Shown: positions 8,022 through 17,275, numbered from the stretch's first letter. The stretch is 64,000 nt of DNA from Microbacteriaceae bacterium PS02067 (GCA_029960085.1 JASCPG010000005.1:28249-92248), one strand, 5' to 3'. Translations and numbers: made by a program. The notes: generated from the letters alone by a model not told the origin.

Positions 8022-9755
8022 TCACTCCTCGGGGCGTCCGATCGCCGCGCCGTCGCTGAATCGGTTGTTCGACCAGACGTTGCCGTTCGGCGCGCCGGCC
8101 TTGTTCAACGAGTTGGTCGGGCCGTAGACGCCGCACTTGCCGGATCCGCCGCGGGCGAACACATTGTCGGTGACCGTGAGGTTCCGCGTGTTCGGGTACG
8201 GCTTGCCGGGGTAGTAGCCGGGGTTGAGGCAGTAGCCGGCTTGGGTGTGCTTGCCGGCGTCGCTCATATCGAACGTGGATGCCAGGTAGTTCTTCGTGAT
8301 GGTGATGTTCTGGATCGGCCCGTAGTCGCCGTAGAACCCGATCACCGCCGAGCAGCCGGCATCCTCGACGCGACTGGAGTAGGCCGACCAATCACCGCAG
8401 GTGGCGTAGTTGTGCTCGATGCGGAAGCCATCGGTGCCGTTCCCGCCGAAGGCGTTGTAGTGGTAGGCGCCGCCGAGTTCCATCCCGTGGACCCAGTTGT
8501 CCTTGGCCTCGCAGTTGGTGTCGCACTTGATCACGCCTTCACCGCCGTGCGAGTTCACGCGGTAGGCGAAGAAGTTGCTGCGACCGATGTTCTCCCACCA
8601 CGGAAGGTCCGGCGGGGCCACTTCGGTGTCCTCGATGAGCACGGGGCCGTAGCTCGACTTCTCCGCGAAGATGACGCCCTTCACGAGGGAGTTGCGGATC
8701 GTGACGCATGGAGTGCTCTTCGATGTCGTGCCGTTGCCGGCTTCGATGATGATCGATTCGTTCACGATCTTCGAGTCGATGACGACGCCGCAGGAGCGGA
8801 TGGTGGTCGGGCCCGTGTACGTGGTGAGGGTGACGGGCTTGCGGGAGTCGCCGGGCAGGCCCTGCGGGTAGCCGGTGTTCTGCGGTCCTGGCCAGCATCC
8901 GCCCCACGGGTCCGGTCCGCCGGGGGTGTTGGCCGCGCCCACGCACGAGCCCGGGGTCGCCGGAGCGGACGTCGCCGACGGCGTCGGTGTGGGGGTCGCC
9001 GTCGGTGTCGGGGTGGACGTCGGTGTCGGTGTCGGCGTGGGCGTCGCGGTCGGCTTCGGCGTGGGGGTCGCGGTCGGCTTCGGCGTGGGCGAGGTCGACG
9101 GGGTCGGGCTGGACGACGGAAGCGGCTTCGCATCGCCGGATGCCGCGAAGACGATGTCGACCAGATAGTTCGAGCCGCGGTACGTGCTCTGCGGGACGCT
9201 GCTCGTCGCGCCGTAGCGGTACACACCGGCGCTCGAGTCGAGGCGGAAGCCGTTCTGGGTCTTGCTGCGCACCAGATCCTGCTCTCGCACCGGATAGGCG
9301 CCCTCCGGTGCCTGGTATGAGGCGACGTACCGCTTGCCTGCGCTGAGTTTGACGGGGTTGTCGAGGGCGACCGTCCGCCACCCGACGGTGCGATCCGCGG
9401 GGAACGACGCGCGTGCGAGTACGGTACCGTCCGCGGACCACAGCGTCGCGGACGTCACATCCGTCGTGGCGCTGCCCTGGTAGTACTGCAATGCGGTGAC
9501 CGATCCCGAACGCTCCGGGCTGAATCGGATGCCGAGTTCGACCGGAACCCGATCGGGATCGACGGCGACGGTGGGCTTGAGTTGGTCGGAGAAGATGCCG
9601 GTCGTCGTGGGGGCGGCGACGGCAGGGGTGATGATGGCCAGTCCTGTGATGGACAGTCCGGCCGCGATGAGTGCGGCGACGGCGACGCGGAGATTCCGCG
9701 TCAGGTGGGAGCGCACGCGGACGCGTTCGCGAGGGGTGGGGGCTTCGGCAGACAT
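8022..9755 (-). CDS. Secreted DUF4082 plus parallel beta-helix protein
   Basis: 577 residues. A signal peptide (arginine-rich N-region, hydrophobic AVAALIAAGLSITGL, cleavage after AVAA) is followed by a DUF4082-type beta-sandwich at about 50-210 (GIRFSPERSGSVTALQYY, then VGWRTVALDNPVKLSAGKRYVASY). A Pro/Thr/Ser linker of KPTATPTP-like repeats covers about 215-265. The C-terminal 300 residues have the short strand-turn pattern of a right-handed beta-helix (DSKIVNESIIIEAG, TIRNSLVKGVIF, NITITKNYLAS). It is exported and probably acts on, or adheres to, the polysaccharide made by this locus. Whether it is a lyase, a hydrolase or purely a binder cannot be told. Confidence 0.75.
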   Translation of the reverse strand: MSAEAPTPRERVRVRSHLTRNLRVAVAALIAAGLSITGLAIITPAVAAPTTTGIFSDQLKPTVAVDPDRVPVELGIRFSPERSGSVTALQYYQGSATTDVTSATLWSADGTVLARASFPADRTVGWRTVALDNPVKLSAGKRYVASYQAPEGAYPVREQDLVRSKTQNGFRLDSSAGVYRYGATSSVPQSTYRGSNYLVDIVFAASGDAKPLPSSSPTPSTSPTPKPTATPTPKPTATPTPTPTPTSTPTPTATPTPTPSATSAPATPGSCVGAANTPGGPDPWGGCWPGPQNTGYPQGLPGDSRKPVTLTTYTGPTTIRSCGVVIDSKIVNESIIIEAGNGTTSKSTPCVTIRNSLVKGVIFAEKSSYGPVLIEDTEVAPPDLPWWENIGRSNFFAYRVNSHGGEGVIKCDTNCEAKDNWVHGMELGGAYHYNAFGGNGTDGFRIEHNYATCGDWSAYSSRVEDAGCSAVIGFYGDYGPIQNITITKNYLASTFDMSDAGKHTQAGYCLNPGYYPGKPYPNTRNLTVTDNVFARGGSGKCGVYGPTNSLNKAGAPNGNVWSNNRFSDGAAIGRPEE

Positions 9756-9962
9756 CTCGTTCCGTAAGTGGGAAGCGACCCGGCGGGTTTTCGGGGAGAG
9801 GACCGGGTCTGACGATCAGGTTCTAGGGAAGTATGACCGCAGTGTAGGGCCTCCTCGGAACGAATGAGAGAACACTCACATGCAGACCGTTCGGATATGC
9901 TCCTGCAGGAGCAGCGTCGGCGGGGGCACCGTCTGCGATGCGGCCACCTGGGGAGGGGCGTG

Positions 9963-10388
9963 ATGGGACGACGGAGTGCCGCTATCGGACTGGGGGTGTA
10001 CGGGGTGGCCGCTGCGGTCATCCTTCTGGCGCCTGTCTCGTACGGCGACATCGTTCAGGCGATCGCCGACGTCCTGGCCCGTCTTTTCGGTCTGGACGGG
10101 TTCGGCTCCGGCTGGGTCGAGTTCGTCGCCAACATCCTGCTCTTCACGCCGCTCGGGTTCCTCCTGACGGTGTTGTTGTACCCGCGCTGGTGGGCGGTGC
10201 CGCTCGCGATCGCCTTGTCGGCATGCGTGGAACTTGCGCAGATCGTCATCCCCTCGCGGCAGCCGAGCCTGCGAGATGTGCTCGCCAACAGTCTGGGCGC
10301 CCTCGTCGGCGCGTTGGTCGCGTTGCTCGTCATCGGATGGCGGGCACGGCGTCGTCGGCGCCGCGAGAGGATCAGCGCAACCGTTTGA
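9963..10388 (+). CDS. VanZ-like membrane protein
   Basis: About 141 residues with four hydrophobic segments and the VanZ-family pattern: N-terminal ILLAPVSYGD, then EFVANILLFTPLGFLL, ACVELAQIVIPSRQPSLRDVLANSLGALVGA, and an arginine-rich tail. The ELxQ...R..xxxDvxxNxxG core is the family signature. The ATG at 9963 was chosen because GGAGGGG lies 5 bases before it; a GTG one codon earlier is possible, and 33 upstream codons look non-coding. VanZ-like proteins are membrane proteins of uncertain function found in cell-envelope clusters. The 3' end overlaps the convergent deacetylase by 17 bases. Confidence 0.75.
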   Translation: MGRRSAAIGLGVYGVAAAVILLAPVSYGDIVQAIADVLARLFGLDGFGSGWVEFVANILLFTPLGFLLTVLLYPRWWAVPLAIALSACVELAQIVIPSRQPSLRDVLANSLGALVGALVALLVIGWRARRRRRRERISATV

Positions 10389-11025
10389 CGAGGCTTGCGG
10401 CGGCGTTCCGCGCCTCGGACGCCCCGCTCCGGCGCGTGACGAGAGCGCTGACCGACTCGGCGGTGTCATGCTCGGTGACGCTGTAGCGCGCACGCATCCA
10501 TGCTCCCGGCCGACTCCGGTAGCGGTCGCTCGTGTACAGCACCCGGTACCCGGCGGCGCGGACCCGGCGCACGGTGTTCCGGTCATACCGGCCGAGAGGG
10601 AGCGCCGCCTCGGTGGGGGTCGTGCCCGACGCCTCCTGGATGGCATTGCGCGCGTCGAACAGTTCGCGCCGTGCCGCCGCGTCGTCGAGCGCGCGCCACG
10701 GGGTGTGGGTCCACCCGTGGTTTCCGATGGACATCCCCGCCGCGACCAGCGAGCGCAAGTCGTGCGCGTTCAGGCTCGCGGGGTCGTCGAGGCGTCCCGC
10801 GAGCACGAAGAACGTCGCCCGCAACCCGCGCTCCGTGAGCGCCGGGAGAGCGATGTCGAGGTCGGACCGATTGCCGTCGTCGAAGCTCAGTTCGACGTCG
10901 GATCGGTCCGCGAGGGCGTCGAGCGTGCGCAGGAAGGTGTCCTCCGCCATCCAGTACCGGGCTTCGCCGCTTTCCCGCTCATCGGCGCAGACGCCGATGC
11001 CGTGGAAGCAGATGTGCGTGGTCAC
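10372..11025 (-). CDS. Polysaccharide deacetylase (NodB domain)
   Basis: 217 residues with carbohydrate esterase 4 motifs: SFDDGN near residue 46 (motif 1, metal and base aspartates), GNHGWTHTPW near 100 (motif 2, two metal-binding histidines), and the later LPLGRYDRNTV (variant of the RxPY/G motif 3). There is no signal peptide, so a cytoplasmic or membrane-associated substrate such as a lipid-linked GlcNAc is likely. Its start overlaps the stop of the upstream glycosyltransferase by 4 bases. Last gene of a five-gene operon. Confidence 0.85.
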   Translation of the reverse strand: MTTHICFHGIGVCADERESGEARYWMAEDTFLRTLDALADRSDVELSFDDGNRSDLDIALPALTERGLRATFFVLAGRLDDPASLNAHDLRSLVAAGMSIGNHGWTHTPWRALDDAAARRELFDARNAIQEASGTTPTEAALPLGRYDRNTVRRVRAAGYRVLYTSDRYRSRPGAWMRARYSVTEHDTAESVSALVTRRSGASEARNAAASLVKRLR

Positions 11026-11876
11026 GTGACGTTCTCCTCAGGTCGTGCTCGCGTGCTCGTGTCGTGTCCCCAGCCGACCGCCTGCCCACGTCGCCCGCGC
11101 CGCCCTGCGATCGCGGTGATCACGACATAGGGCACGGCCGCGGGCGCGAGCCAGGGATTCGGCACCACGACGTCGCGCAGCCAGGCCCAGCGATCCGACG
11201 GTCGGACGGTGATCGCGACCTCCCCGGACGCCGCCGCCGCCCGCAGCTGCGCGTTGCCGCGGCGCACGCGAACCAGCCGGGCGAGAAGATCGGAGGTGCG
11301 CATCGGAGCCTCGACGACGACCTCGATCGCCGCGACTTCGCGCTTCTCCGCATCGTCGAAGAGTGAGTCGAGGAAGAGGTCATCCGCAACCAGCGTCGGG
11401 AAATCCGCGAACCGATCTCGCCCCTCCTCGGAGAGCGCGATCAGGCCGCGTCCGAACAGCCCTCGCCGAAAGACCGGGAGCCGTGAACTGATCGCCGTGT
11501 AGGCGCGCACGGGCCAGGAGCGGCCTACGACCTCGATACGTCGAGCCGGAACCGCAGCGAGGATGCCGGGCGCGTCGAGCGACTCGCACAGCGCGGTCAG
11601 ACCCCCGGGAGGGACGACGATATCGGCATCGAGGTAGATGCGCGGAAAGCTCCCGGCGACGTCTTCGGCGGCGTTGAGCGCCGCCGCCTTGCCAGGCTCG
11701 GAGCGATCGATGACGACCGCTCCGCGACGGGCCGCGATCTCGGCGGTGCGATCCGCGCATCCGTTGGCGCTGACGATGATCTCCAGTCGCCCGGCCACAT
11801 CCTGCGCAAGAAGCGCGGTGAGACACCGGTCGATGACCGCTTCCTCATTGTGCGCTGCGATGATGACGCTGACCAT
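11022..11876 (-). CDS. Glycosyltransferase family 2
   Basis: 284 residues with a GT-A fold: VSVIIAAHNEEAVIDRCLTALLAQ at the N-terminus, IIVSANGCADRT, GKAAALNAA and IYLDADIVVPPG with the DAD metal motif. The C-terminal part has no obvious membrane span. The ATG at 11876 was chosen because it sits 5 bases after the upstream TolB-like gene and begins exactly at the conserved first strand. Coupled by ATGA to the deacetylase. Confidence 0.85.
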   Translation of the reverse strand: MVSVIIAAHNEEAVIDRCLTALLAQDVAGRLEIIVSANGCADRTAEIAARRGAVVIDRSEPGKAAALNAAEDVAGSFPRIYLDADIVVPPGGLTALCESLDAPGILAAVPARRIEVVGRSWPVRAYTAISSRLPVFRRGLFGRGLIALSEEGRDRFADFPTLVADDLFLDSLFDDAEKREVAAIEVVVEAPMRTSDLLARLVRVRRGNAQLRAAAASGEVAITVRPSDRWAWLRDVVVPNPWLAPAAVPYVVITAIAGRRGRRGQAVGWGHDTSTRARPEENVT

Positions 11877-11881
11877 GGGCT

Positions 11882-12907
11882 CTACCCTCGCCCCCGCACC
11901 ACCGACGGCGACCAGGCGTGTTCGATGAACACGCTCGGCTCGCTCGAGCCGTCCGCCGCCAGCTTCCAGACGTCGTAGTCGCCCACGGCACCGTCTCGAG
12001 GCATCCCGTAGAGAATCGTGCCGTCGTCGAGCCACTCGATCTGGTCGTCGATGCTGCGCGTCTCCGGCAGCAGGGTGACCGCGCCGGTGGCGATGTCGTA
12101 GACCGCGGGTGTCCAGTGCACGGTGGGGCCGGAGCCCGATGTGACGCGTTTGAACGCGATCCGCGTGCCGTCGGGGGAAAGCGAGGGACACTCGACGTTG
12201 GCGGCGATCGCATCGAGGGACCGGGTGGAGATCGATCCCTTCACGAGGTAGGTGGTGCCGACCGTCGTCATCCCGACGGTCGCGTAGAAGGTGTCGTCAT
12301 CGACGAACGTGATGCCCCAGTAGTTGCGGTCCACCGGTGCGCTCGGCCGGCCGTCGATCGTCAGCGACCAGTCTTCGAGAGTGCCGAGGTCCTCTCCCGT
12401 CGTCGTGTGGATGCGGGTGTCGGTCGAGAAGCCGATGGTCGCGTAGGAGTGTCCTGTCACGAACGACGTGGAGGCGATGAGGGTGCCATCGGATGAGATG
12501 CGGGTGCGACTCGGGAGACCGGGAAGGGGCCATGAGGCGGCTTCAGTGCCGTCCGCCCGATACAGCGTGCCGGTATAGCTCGGAGTGATGCCGCGTACTG
12601 TCCGCAGGCAGCTGAACTCGAGGGGCGTGGCATCCACGCGGTCGCAGACGACGTCGGAGATCGCGCGCGGACCGCTGGGATCGGTCAGCGGCACCGAGGC
12701 GACGTGGCCGTACTCGGCACCCGAGGCGGTGCTCCGGAAGACCACGCGATCGGATCCGATCACCGGTGCGGCCTCGGTCGCCACATCGCTCGGAGCCTGC
12801 TGCCGCGCCTGATACTGCTGCCATGCGACGATGCCCACGACGCCGGTCGCAGCGAAAGCCAGGACCGCGAGGACCGCGATCAGGATCCAGCGCGCGCGAA
12901 CACTCAC
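11882..12907 (-). CDS. Membrane-anchored beta-propeller (TolB-like) protein
   Basis: 341 residues. One N-terminal transmembrane helix (RWILIAVLAVLAFAATGVVGIVAW) is followed by a periplasm-side domain with repeated WD/TolB-like blades: RISSDGTLIAS, CPSLSPDGTRIAFKR, VYDIATGAVTLL and DQIEWLDDGTILYGM. Such propellers act as scaffolds in envelope complexes. The GTG at 12907 overlaps the stop of the MFS gene (GTGA). Enzymatic function is not indicated. Confidence 0.7.
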   Translation of the reverse strand: MSVRARWILIAVLAVLAFAATGVVGIVAWQQYQARQQAPSDVATEAAPVIGSDRVVFRSTASGAEYGHVASVPLTDPSGPRAISDVVCDRVDATPLEFSCLRTVRGITPSYTGTLYRADGTEAASWPLPGLPSRTRISSDGTLIASTSFVTGHSYATIGFSTDTRIHTTTGEDLGTLEDWSLTIDGRPSAPVDRNYWGITFVDDDTFYATVGMTTVGTTYLVKGSISTRSLDAIAANVECPSLSPDGTRIAFKRVTSGSGPTVHWTPAVYDIATGAVTLLPETRSIDDQIEWLDDGTILYGMPRDGAVGDYDVWKLAADGSSEPSVFIEHAWSPSVVRGRG

Positions 12908-14169
12908 GGCGTCCCGCCCTTCTCCGCCTTCGCCGGCCGGTGCAGCACCGGACGCAGGAGAACTGCGACGAGGGGAATCGCGAGCGCGAGCACGATCGCC
13001 ACTGCGATCATCGCCGCGTCGCGGCCGGCGACGAACCACAGGACGCCGAAGCCGGCTGCCGAGACGAACCGCGTGAGCGCCACGACCGTCTGCGCGGTGG
13101 CGATCGCCGTGCCTCGACTGTCCGGGGGTGCCAGTTGTGAGACGAGAGCCGAAAGCACCCCGTCGGTCGCGGCGTAGAACGCGCCCAGGAACACGAGACA
13201 GAGGATCGTCGCGGCCACATCGGCGAGCGGCAGCACCGCGATGACATAGGCGGCGAGCAACCCCAGGTGGCCCCAGACGAAAACGCGGGCTCGGCCGACC
13301 CGGTCGGCGAGGCGCCCGAGAGGGACGGCGAATGCCAGGAAGGCCACGTTCGTGCCGACATACAGCAGGGGGAACCAGAGCGCGGCGAAATCGCTTCGGG
13401 CCTGCAGCACCAGGTAGACGAAGCCGTCACCGATCGTGACGAGTCCGAGGGTGCCCGCGGCGGCGAGGACGCGCCGCATGGGTCCTCGGACCACGGCGCG
13501 CCAGTCCACCTTCCGACGTGCTTCCGCGCGCCGTGCTCGAACGTTCGGGACGACGAGACCGAGGATCAGCACGCCGAGCGTGGCGAAGACGAGCGACGCG
13601 ACGAAGACGATGTGGAACCCGTCCGGCACCACCAGCAGGATGAGGAACGCGAGGAACGGACCGATAGCGGCCCCGATGTTGTCGAGCATCCGATGCACGC
13701 CGAAGGCGTTGCCGAGCCGTTCGGGATCGCTCGTCGCCGTGATGAGGGCATCTCGCGGCGCTGTGCGGATGCCCTTGCCGATCCGGTCCGCGGTGATCAC
13801 GGCCGTCATCGCGGCGAACCCGCTCCACAGCAGGAGTCCCACACGTGCGACCGCAGCCAGCGCGTACCCCACGAACGCCACCCATTTGGGCTGATCGAGG
13901 CGGTCAGAGGCGTAGCCCCCCGCGATGCGGACGATCGCGCTCGTGCCCTGGTACAGACCGTCGAGCACGCCGAAGGCGATCGTCGAGAGGCCGAGGAACC
14001 CGGTGATGTACAGCGGAAGGATCGCCGAGACGGACTCGGAGGAGATGTCGGTCAGCATCGAGACGATACCGAGCGTCACCACGGTGGACGACACGGTGCG
14101 CACGCCGGCCGGTGCGCCGCCGCGTGGCTTGTCTGCCGGGGAGTTGGTGAGCGAGATGTACACGGTCAC
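12904..14169 (-). CDS. Major facilitator superfamily transporter
   Basis: 421 residues with about 12 transmembrane segments. The conserved loop after helix 2 is GYASDRLDQPKW, RIGKGIRTAPRDAL marks the loop after helix 4, and GRLADRVGRARV marks the symmetric loop in the second half. This RIGKGIRTAPRDA type is common in actinobacterial MFS proteins of unknown substrate. The GTG start overlaps the upstream stop (GTGA). Its place inside a polysaccharide operon suggests export of a small precursor or by-product, but the substrate is unknown. Confidence 0.8.
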   Translation of the reverse strand: MTVYISLTNSPADKPRGGAPAGVRTVSSTVVTLGIVSMLTDISSESVSAILPLYITGFLGLSTIAFGVLDGLYQGTSAIVRIAGGYASDRLDQPKWVAFVGYALAAVARVGLLLWSGFAAMTAVITADRIGKGIRTAPRDALITATSDPERLGNAFGVHRMLDNIGAAIGPFLAFLILLVVPDGFHIVFVASLVFATLGVLILGLVVPNVRARRAEARRKVDWRAVVRGPMRRVLAAAGTLGLVTIGDGFVYLVLQARSDFAALWFPLLYVGTNVAFLAFAVPLGRLADRVGRARVFVWGHLGLLAAYVIAVLPLADVAATILCLVFLGAFYAATDGVLSALVSQLAPPDSRGTAIATAQTVVALTRFVSAAGFGVLWFVAGRDAAMIAVAIVLALAIPLVAVLLRPVLHRPAKAEKGGTP

Positions 14170-14843
14170 TCCGTCCGCAGCGTGCCGAACAGCTTGTAGA
14201 CGAGGCCCGTCGCGGTCTCACTGGTGGTGAGCGAGATCGAGGTGAAGGGGCCGGAGTATGAGACGGTCGAGTCATCGCCGCCGGCGGGAGCGAGTCCGAG
14301 TGAGGCCCAGAGGGCGCGATAGTGATCGGCGATCTCTGCGGCGCTCTGCTCGGTCCGCGCGGTGAGACCCGCCTGCATCCTCGTGCCCTCTGAGGCGATC
14401 GACGAGTAGATGATCTCCGCGCCCGCCACCGGAGCCGCGACAGAAGTGGGGAAGCCGTCCACGAGCTTCCCCTGGGCGGTGGCGTCGGGCGGGAGCGGTG
14501 CGGCCACAAGCGGCGACGCCTGCGTCCGCTCGGGCAGTCGCGCGGCGTCCGACTGGCCTGTCTCCGGTGGCAGTACTTCGCTGCCGTCGACGGGCGTGGG
14601 CGCTGTGGTCGGTGTGGTCGGTGTTCCAGGCGACTCGGTCGTCCCCTGGGTCGGTCCCTGGACCGACCCAGACCGCGCTGTGTCGGCACTCCCGCCCGCG
14701 CCAGGCCGCTCGACAAGCAGCGATCCCGCCCAGATGAGCCCCGCGGCGACGATCACGGCGATGCCGATCAGCGCCCATCGCATTCCGCGCGTCAGCGCGC
14801 GCGTCTTCGTCTCGGGCGCATCTGCGCCCTCAGTCGTCCCCAT
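14166..14843 (-). CDS. Membrane-anchored hypothetical protein, first gene of the five-gene operon
   Basis: 225 residues. A short basic cytoplasmic N-terminus and one membrane helix (WALIGIAVIVAAGLIWAG) are followed by a Thr/Pro/Ser-rich extracytoplasmic linker (about 55-100) and a compact alpha/beta domain at the C-terminus (IADHYRALWASLGLAPAG). I do not recognise the C-terminal domain. It starts the operon that continues with the MFS transporter, the beta-propeller protein, a glycosyltransferase and a deacetylase, each overlapping or nearly touching the next. Confidence 0.6.
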   Translation of the reverse strand: MGTTEGADAPETKTRALTRGMRWALIGIAVIVAAGLIWAGSLLVERPGAGGSADTARSGSVQGPTQGTTESPGTPTTPTTAPTPVDGSEVLPPETGQSDAARLPERTQASPLVAAPLPPDATAQGKLVDGFPTSVAAPVAGAEIIYSSIASEGTRMQAGLTARTEQSAAEIADHYRALWASLGLAPAGGDDSTVSYSGPFTSISLTTSETATGLVYKLFGTLRTE

Positions 14844-15185
14844 TTACGGATCCCCACATGCTCCGTACCGCCACTGCTTCCCACACTCGTTCGTCCGACA
14901 TGATCGGCCGCCGTCCCCGGGGCAGATCTGTGCGGGCGATCGCCTCCTCAGAATCTACTCAGCTTCCCCCTCGTGCCGATAGCCACGTCCCGCGCAACCT
15001 CGGTGAACGGCGCGCCCGCCCTCGTGTGGGAGGAAGGGCGGGCGCGCCGCGTGGTGGCCGGCGCATACCCGCCGGGGGTCGGCATACCGCACCCGTGCGC
15101 GCGCACGAGGAGCACCCACCGACCCTGCCCGAAGGCGGGATCGTCTGCGTGGGTCGGCTGGGCCGGGCATGCTCGGTCACCTCTT
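14844..15185. other. Non-coding stretch between two minus-strand transcription units
   Basis: 342 bases without a convincing gene. It should hold the promoter of the operon starting at 14843 and, closer to 15185, the terminator of the sugar transferase. Apart from the hairpin at 15009-15048 and GC-rich minor inverted repeats around 15060-15110, I see nothing clear. Confidence 0.5.
15009..15048. terminator. Terminator downstream of the sugar transferase
   Basis: A perfect 14-bp stem, GGCGCGCCCGCCCT at 15009-15022 and its complement at 15035-15048, with a 12-base loop. It lies downstream of the minus-strand gene that ends at 15186. Confidence 0.65.
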
Positions 15186-16703
15186 TCAGTACGCTCCGCT
15201 CGGGCGGACCATGACGGCCGCAGTGCGGAGGATGATCTTCACATCGGCCAGGAGCGACCAGTTCTCGACGTAGTTGAGGTCGAGGCGCACGCTCTGTTCC
15301 CAGGACAGGTCGCTGCGTCCGCTCACCTGCCACAGGCCCGTGATGCCGGGCTGCACGTACAGTCGCCGCAGCACCTGATGGTCGTAGTCGGCCACCTCGC
15401 TCGGCAGCGGAGGCCGAGGGCCGACGACGCTCATGTCACCGACGAGCACATTCCAGAACTGCGGCAGCTCGTCGAGCGAGAACTTCCGCAGCACCGCACC
15501 GACCCGGGTGACACGGGGGTCGTTGCGCAACTTGAAGAGCGGTCCCGAGCCCTCGTTGGATGCCGCGAGTTCGGCCTTTCGGGCCTCGGCATCCACTCCC
15601 ATCGTGCGGAACTTCAGGATCTCGAACACCTGGCCGTCACGCCCGATGCGACGCTGGCGGAAGAACACCCCGCCCGGGCTGTCGAGGACGATCAGAAGTG
15701 CGATCAGCGGCGTGATGAGGGCGATCGGCACGAGCGCGAGCGTGGCGACGACGACGTCCAGTGCGCGCTTGGCGCGCAGCGTGGAGCGGTCGAAGCGGGG
15801 CAGGCTCACGTGGGTCAGCGCGAGCCCGTGCGTACGGTCGAAGGCGATCCGCGAGCGGTCGACGTCGGTGAGGCGCGTGGCGAGGATCAGGTCGGTCGCG
15901 GCCCCCTCGAGGCTCCAGCTGAGCCGGCGCAGATAGTCGGCGTCGTGGACACCGTCGGCGACGATCACGGTCTCGATGCAGAGCTCCTTGGCGAGGCGCG
16001 CGACCTCCTCCGGGCGGCCCAAGGTGGCGAATGTCCGGCCGGCCACCTCGACGCTGGTGCCTTCGTCGCCGAGCAGGGCGACACCCAGCACGTTGTGGAT
16101 GAGGCGTGAGTCGGCCAGAAGCGACGTCAGCGCGTACTCGACGCTGCTGCGCGAGCCCACGACGATCGTGCGCGGCCCCATGGTGCGGTGCGGCGGTCGG
16201 CGCCGGGCGAAGGTGCGGCGCGTTGCGCGCACCGCCACGAGCGTCGCCGCACCGAGCGGCACGGTGAGCAGCAGGTGCGGCCCGAGCACGGGCCAGCCGG
16301 TCACGACCGACAGCGTCGCGATCGCCGCGACGCCCACCATCGTGGAGTGCAGGATCGGCGCGAGTTCGAAACGCTCGCCGGCCCCCCGCCGGTGCGCGTG
16401 ATCGCTCAGCACGATGAGCGTCGCCGCCCACGCGGCCACGATGACGACCGCAGCCGTGACCGACATGCGATCGAGCTCGGTCGCCGGCGCCACCGCGTGC
16501 AGAACGGTGGTCAGAGCGGCGGCCGACGCGATGATCGCGGTGTCGATGAGCGCGAAGCGTGCCCGTCGACGCCGGCCCTGACTCAGTCGCCGCTCGAGCA
16601 CCGGCATGACCTTCGGCGCGCCGATCGTCTGCGTGATCGGCGCCGGCGTCGTTGCGACGTGCGATGCGACGTGCGTCGGCGCACCCGACACGAGCGCGGT
16701 CAA
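15186..16703 (-). CDS. Exopolysaccharide polyprenyl glycosylphosphotransferase (initiating sugar transferase)
   Basis: About 505 residues. The N-terminal half has four to five membrane segments and a CoA-binding-like domain (TIVVGSRSSVEYAL, then ETVIVADGVHDADYL). The C-terminal 200 residues form the bacterial sugar transferase domain: KRALDVVVATLALVPIALITPLIALLI membrane re-entrant helix, FRQRRIGRDGQVFEILKFRTM, FSLDELPQFWNVLVGDMSVVGPRPPLP, GITGLWQVSGRSDLSW and a C-terminal YVENWSLLADVKIILRT. It transfers a sugar-1-phosphate to undecaprenyl phosphate and so starts the repeat unit. The start is a TTG with GGGAG 7 bases upstream; a GTG four codons later is the alternative. The open frame continues far upstream antisense to glmS, but that part is not coding. 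Confidence 0.9.
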   Translation of the reverse strand: MTALVSGAPTHVASHVATTPAPITQTIGAPKVMPVLERRLSQGRRRRARFALIDTAIIASAAALTTVLHAVAPATELDRMSVTAAVVIVAAWAATLIVLSDHAHRRGAGERFELAPILHSTMVGVAAIATLSVVTGWPVLGPHLLLTVPLGAATLVAVRATRRTFARRRPPHRTMGPRTIVVGSRSSVEYALTSLLADSRLIHNVLGVALLGDEGTSVEVAGRTFATLGRPEEVARLAKELCIETVIVADGVHDADYLRRLSWSLEGAATDLILATRLTDVDRSRIAFDRTHGLALTHVSLPRFDRSTLRAKRALDVVVATLALVPIALITPLIALLIVLDSPGGVFFRQRRIGRDGQVFEILKFRTMGVDAEARKAELAASNEGSGPLFKLRNDPRVTRVGAVLRKFSLDELPQFWNVLVGDMSVVGPRPPLPSEVADYDHQVLRRLYVQPGITGLWQVSGRSDLSWEQSVRLDLNYVENWSLLADVKIILRTAAVMVRPSGAY

Positions 16704-17164
16704 CGCTCTGCTCCCTCGATCGCGGGCGCGATGGATCGGCGCTCCCGGCGCGCGCAGGCGCGCGCCACAGTGATTCCCCCCATGAGATTCCCCAGTGTTC
16801 CCCGTTGCAGGCCGAAGCCCGCGATCCCCAGCGGCGGAACCAGTCCGCCATTCCCCGTTCTCCCCGACTGCCCCCGGATCGACTCCCACATCGACCCCGG
16901 GACCGGACTGGAGGACGCCGACCCCTCGGCATCCGTCCTGCCTTTCGACAGCCGGTTGGGGATGAGTATTGCACATCCGCGCCTCCCTGGGAAGCACCCG
17001 TGAAACGAAGCTTCCCCGGGCGGTCGAGGCGCCCGCGTGTCGTGCCCGAAGTCCGGGGCCCCGCCCCTCCCGGCGGCGAGAATGGAGGTGCCAGTACGAT
17101 CGCCGGTCGTCCCCAGCGGCTCGTGCCCTCGGAGTCCCCAGCTTGAGGGCCAGGCGATGTGGCG

Positions 17165-17214
17165 GAGGCCTTCGCGGGCGCTCCCTCCCGGAGAGCACTG
17201 CCCGCGAAGGCCTC
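17165..17214. terminator. Strong hairpin upstream of glmS
   Basis: A perfect 15-bp stem, GAGGCCTTCGCGGGC at 17165-17179 and its complement at 17200-17214, around a 20-base loop that can itself pair partly (CTCC with GGAG). It ends about 55 bases before the glmS -10 box, so it lies outside the glmS transcript and would insulate it or end an unidentified upstream transcript. Confidence 0.5.
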
Positions 17215-17269
17215 ACTTCGCGAAGCCCTCGGACGGTTTTGCGAGGGGTCCGACCAAACCTCGGCGGGC

Positions 17270-17275
17270 TACCCT
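17270..17275 (+). promoter_or_regulatory. -10 box of glmS
   Basis: TACCCT, then 7 bases, then the ATG at 17283. No Shine-Dalgarno sequence is present. Confidence 0.5.

Noticed and set aside
8970..9110. Short tandem repeats that look like a CRISPR or minisatellite
   Set aside because: They encode the Pro/Thr/Ser linker of the secreted beta-helix protein. No spacer-repeat structure exists.
1..16703. Exosortase/PEP-CTERM system
   Set aside because: The ligase-decarboxylase-ACP trio resembles exosortase-associated genes, but neither an exosortase nor a PEP-CTERM tail is visible here.
16700..16891. Possible small peptide gene upstream of the sugar transferase (63 codons, minus strand)
   Set aside because: A hydrophobic glycine-rich stretch is present, but there is no ribosome site, and it overlaps the TTG start of the sugar transferase in another frame.
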